Positions 40,103 to 41,281 of a stretch of DNA of 41,281 nt are shown here, one piece after another (within the stretch, counting starts at the first letter, position 1; the number at the start of each line of letters is the position of its first letter). The notes below the pieces were generated by a model. That model searched no databases, was not told where the DNA came from, and saw nothing but the letters and a program-made list of their open reading frames with translations. Source of the DNA: a virus. A program made the position numbers and the translations under genes. The stretch is from positions 1 through 41,281 of IMG/VR virus record IMGVR_UViG_3300026484_000239, one strand, 5' to 3'.

Positions 40103-40130
40103 ATTATATCATATTTTTTCAAAAAGTAAA
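40103..40130 (-). promoter_or_regulatory. Putative promoter for clamp/gp32 replication cluster
   Basis: TTTACT (40125-40130) and TATAAT (40103-40108), 16 bases apart on the minus strand, match the promoters at 25574-25601 and 31178-31206, with TTTTT after the -35 element. The first ATG is 26 bases past the -10. The remaining gap (40131-40226) holds no convincing gene. Confidence 0.7.
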
Positions 40131-40226
40131 TAAAATTTAATCATATATTTTAATTCTGAAAAATTTATAACATTTTTTCATAAATATTTCATCAATAAAA
40201 ATATCATCAATGTTTTGTCCAAATTT

Positions 40227-40421
40227 TTAAAAAATATCTTTTATAATTTCTTTTATTGCATTTTTATCATATTCATTCAAAGGAAATGCAATAAAAGTTA
40301 TTTCACCTTTATCCAAACCCAACGTTAAATTTTTAATGTTATATACATCATTTAAAGTAATTTTTAAAACTTCTTTTAGTTTTTTCTCATTTATTCTTTT
40401 TAATAATTCTTCTTTTTTCAT
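40227..40421 (-). CDS. Small hypothetical protein
   Basis: A 64-residue protein: KKEELLKRINEKKLKEVLK, TLNDVYNIKNLTLGL, EITFIAFPLNEYDK. One base separates it from the previous gene, with GAGGGT before the ATG. It is charged, with a helical N-terminus. Function unknown. Confidence 0.5.
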   Translation of the reverse strand: MKKEELLKRINEKKLKEVLKITLNDVYNIKNLTLGLDKGEITFIAFPLNEYDKNAIKEIIKDIF

Positions 40422-40422
40422 T

Positions 40423-40755
40423 TTAAATACCCTCTTTTTTCATAATAGTATTTGGATGCAAATCTTTATCGTTTACAATTACACTGGTTAAATGTTTATC
40501 ATCAATTATTTTATACTCTAAATCAAAATCTTTTTTTAATAATTCAAACAATTCTTCTAATGAATTAAATTTTGTTATTTCAATATTATCATTTTCGTAT
40601 ACTTTTATATCTCCATCTTCATATAATTTTTGAAACATATTTTCATAATTATCTAAATCTATCAATGAACGAATATAAAGCTTACCATTTTCAACAGTCA
40701 TTATTCCTTTATACTCAACTTCATTAAATAATGTAATTTTTACTTCATAAGTCAT
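40423..40755 (-). CDS. Hypothetical protein
   Basis: A 110-residue protein if it starts at ATG 40755 (MTYEVKITLF), which has AAGGA 7 bases upstream. A longer form from ATG 40815 adds 20 basic residues; that ATG overlaps a frame-0 TGA as ATGA but has only a weak site, so the shorter start is preferred. Strands dominate (EVEYKGIMTVENGKLYIRS, DIKVYENDNIEITKF). Not recognised. It lies upstream of the 64-residue gene with one base between. Confidence 0.5.
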   Translation of the reverse strand: MTYEVKITLFNEVEYKGIMTVENGKLYIRSLIDLDNYENMFQKLYEDGDIKVYENDNIEITKFNSLEELFELLKKDFDLEYKIIDDKHLTSVIVNDKDLHPNTIMKKEGI

Positions 40756-40824
40756 TGTTATATCCTTATTCATGTGGGAATGTAATTTTAAACTTTTTAG
40801 TCTTTTCTCATTCATTTTAACTTC

Positions 40825-40931
40825 TTAAATTTTTCCTGTTCCACCACAATATTGACAATTAATCCATTCTGTTTTTCCCAACAGTCATATGTTTCAATGT
40901 AACACACTCCATTACAAACATTACATTTCAT
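40825..40931 (-). pseudogene. Frameshifted zinc-ribbon mini-gene (DnaJ-type CxxCxG)
   Basis: From ATG 40931 (AAAGGA 5 bases upstream) the frame gives MKCNVCNGVCYIETYDCWEK. One base out of frame, the sequence continues TEWINCQYCGGTGKI and stops at TAA (40825-40827). Together these form two CxxCxG motifs around a Trp, as in small phage zinc-ribbon proteins. The shift lies at GGG-A5-C (about 40872-40876); one more A would make a single 35-residue frame. It may be a homopolymer error, a real mutation, or a -1 shift; the heptamer is not a classic slippery one. Frame 0 alone runs 39 codons to 40812. Confidence 0.5.
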
Positions 40932-41007
40932 ATTCATCCTTTATTTTGAAATAAAATTTACAAATTCTAACTTTAATCTCTTTATTTGAATTTACATTTT
41001 GTTTCAT
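40921..41007 (-). CDS. Possible tiny gene (28 codons)
   Basis: ATG 41007 to TAA 40921 encodes a basic 28-residue peptide (MKQNVNSNKEIKV, ending DEYEM) that overlaps the zinc-ribbon start by 11 bases. No ribosome binding site precedes it. The surrounding 41008-41178 shows only tiny frames of 18 and 22 codons without sites, so this stretch is best seen as mostly non-coding or decayed. Confidence 0.25.
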   Translation of the reverse strand: MKQNVNSNKEIKVRICKFYFKIKDEYEM

Positions 41008-41178
41008 ACATTAAAAATATTTTTTCTTCAGAAAAAGTTTATTTGATGGAATAAATTCTTTTTTCATAAATTTATAAATTCTTAAAACTCACACAAGATC
41101 TTTTATTCTTTGATGAAAATTTTTCCTGTGAAACTAAACATTCTTTTTGAAACATTTTCAATATCACTCATATCAAAT

Positions 41179-41281
41179 TTATTTTAAATTTTCATTTTTA
41201 TTTTTTACTAGTTCTTTAATATTTTCTATAATTTCATCAATTTCATCATAATCTAAATCTATACCGTCTTCTTCTGCATAT
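41179..41281 (-). CDS. C-terminal end of an acidic gene (cut by window edge)
   Basis: A frame enters from the right edge and ends at TAA 41179-41181. The last 33 residues are acidic and helical (YAEEDGIDLDYDEIDEII, ending NKNENLK). The beginning lies outside the window, so family and size cannot be judged. Confidence 0.5.
   Translation of the reverse strand, partial: YAEEDGIDLDYDEIDEIIENIKELVKNKNENLK

Noticed and set aside
40131-40226. Stop-codon read-through extension of the 64-residue gene (29 in-frame codons after TAA)
   Set aside because: An open run of this length is expected fairly often by chance, no recoding signal is visible, and it overlaps the promoter region side of the next gene.
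41008-41178. Two tiny frames of 22 and 18 codons near the right edge
   Set aside because: No ribosome binding sites, no recognisable motifs, and both end quickly; they may be remnants but cannot be supported as genes.

Overview
This window is a piece of an AT-rich, T4-related contractile-tailed (myovirus) phage genome. Every supported gene lies on the minus strand, so the region reads from the right edge to the left. Genes are tightly packed, many with ATGA or GTGA overlaps, and most starts have an AAAGGA(G)-type ribosome binding site. The host cannot be named from the sequence. Strong A/T bias in codons and promoters with a TTTACT/TATAAT core point to an AT-rich bacterium. No tRNA genes, CRISPR arrays or insertion sequences were seen.

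Right part (about 41.3 to 34.3 kb): small uncharacterised genes, then a T4-type replication cluster. It holds a sliding clamp (gp45-like), single-stranded DNA-binding protein (gp32-like), 5'-3' exonuclease/RNase H, DnaG-type primase (gp61-like), a GapR-like small coiled-coil protein and a Cas4/RecB-like nuclease with four cysteines. A factor-independent terminator follows the nuclease gene. Middle part (34.2 to 22.4 kb): a large protein joining a probable archaeo-eukaryotic-type primase domain to an SF2 helicase, then class Ia ribonucleotide reductase (nrdA carrying a mini-intein, and nrdB), then a type IIA topoisomerase made as three polypeptides. Three promoters with a shared TTTACT -35 and TATAAT -10 sit in this part and the one to its right.

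Left part (22.3 to 0 kb): the virion cluster, probably read from a promoter at about 22.3 kb. The order is a helical protein, the major capsid protein, three accessory proteins, probable head-tail joining proteins, tail sheath, tail tube, a tube-related protein, tail assembly chaperone, tape measure, tube initiator-like protein, gp53-like wedge protein, hub, gp5-like OB protein, a large hydrophobic coiled-coil protein, a beta-helical spike-like protein, PAAR tip, gp25, gp6/baseplate J, a gpI-like protein and the start of a fibre or tail gene.

The most notable points are: (1) an apparent +1 programmed frameshift at CCC-UAA that would extend the tail chaperone by 44 residues, ending in a GTGA overlap with the tape measure gene; (2) a gp5-like spike split into separate OB-fold and beta-helix genes around a 649-residue hydrophobic protein, with no lysozyme domain; (3) a primase-helicase fusion in a phage that also has a gp61-like primase; (4) an intein placed in the substrate phosphate loop of NrdA; (5) alternative RNA hairpins that could hide the ribosome binding site after the tail tube gene; (6) several intergenic inverted repeats and phased short repeats. 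Functions come from motif reading only; no database search was possible.
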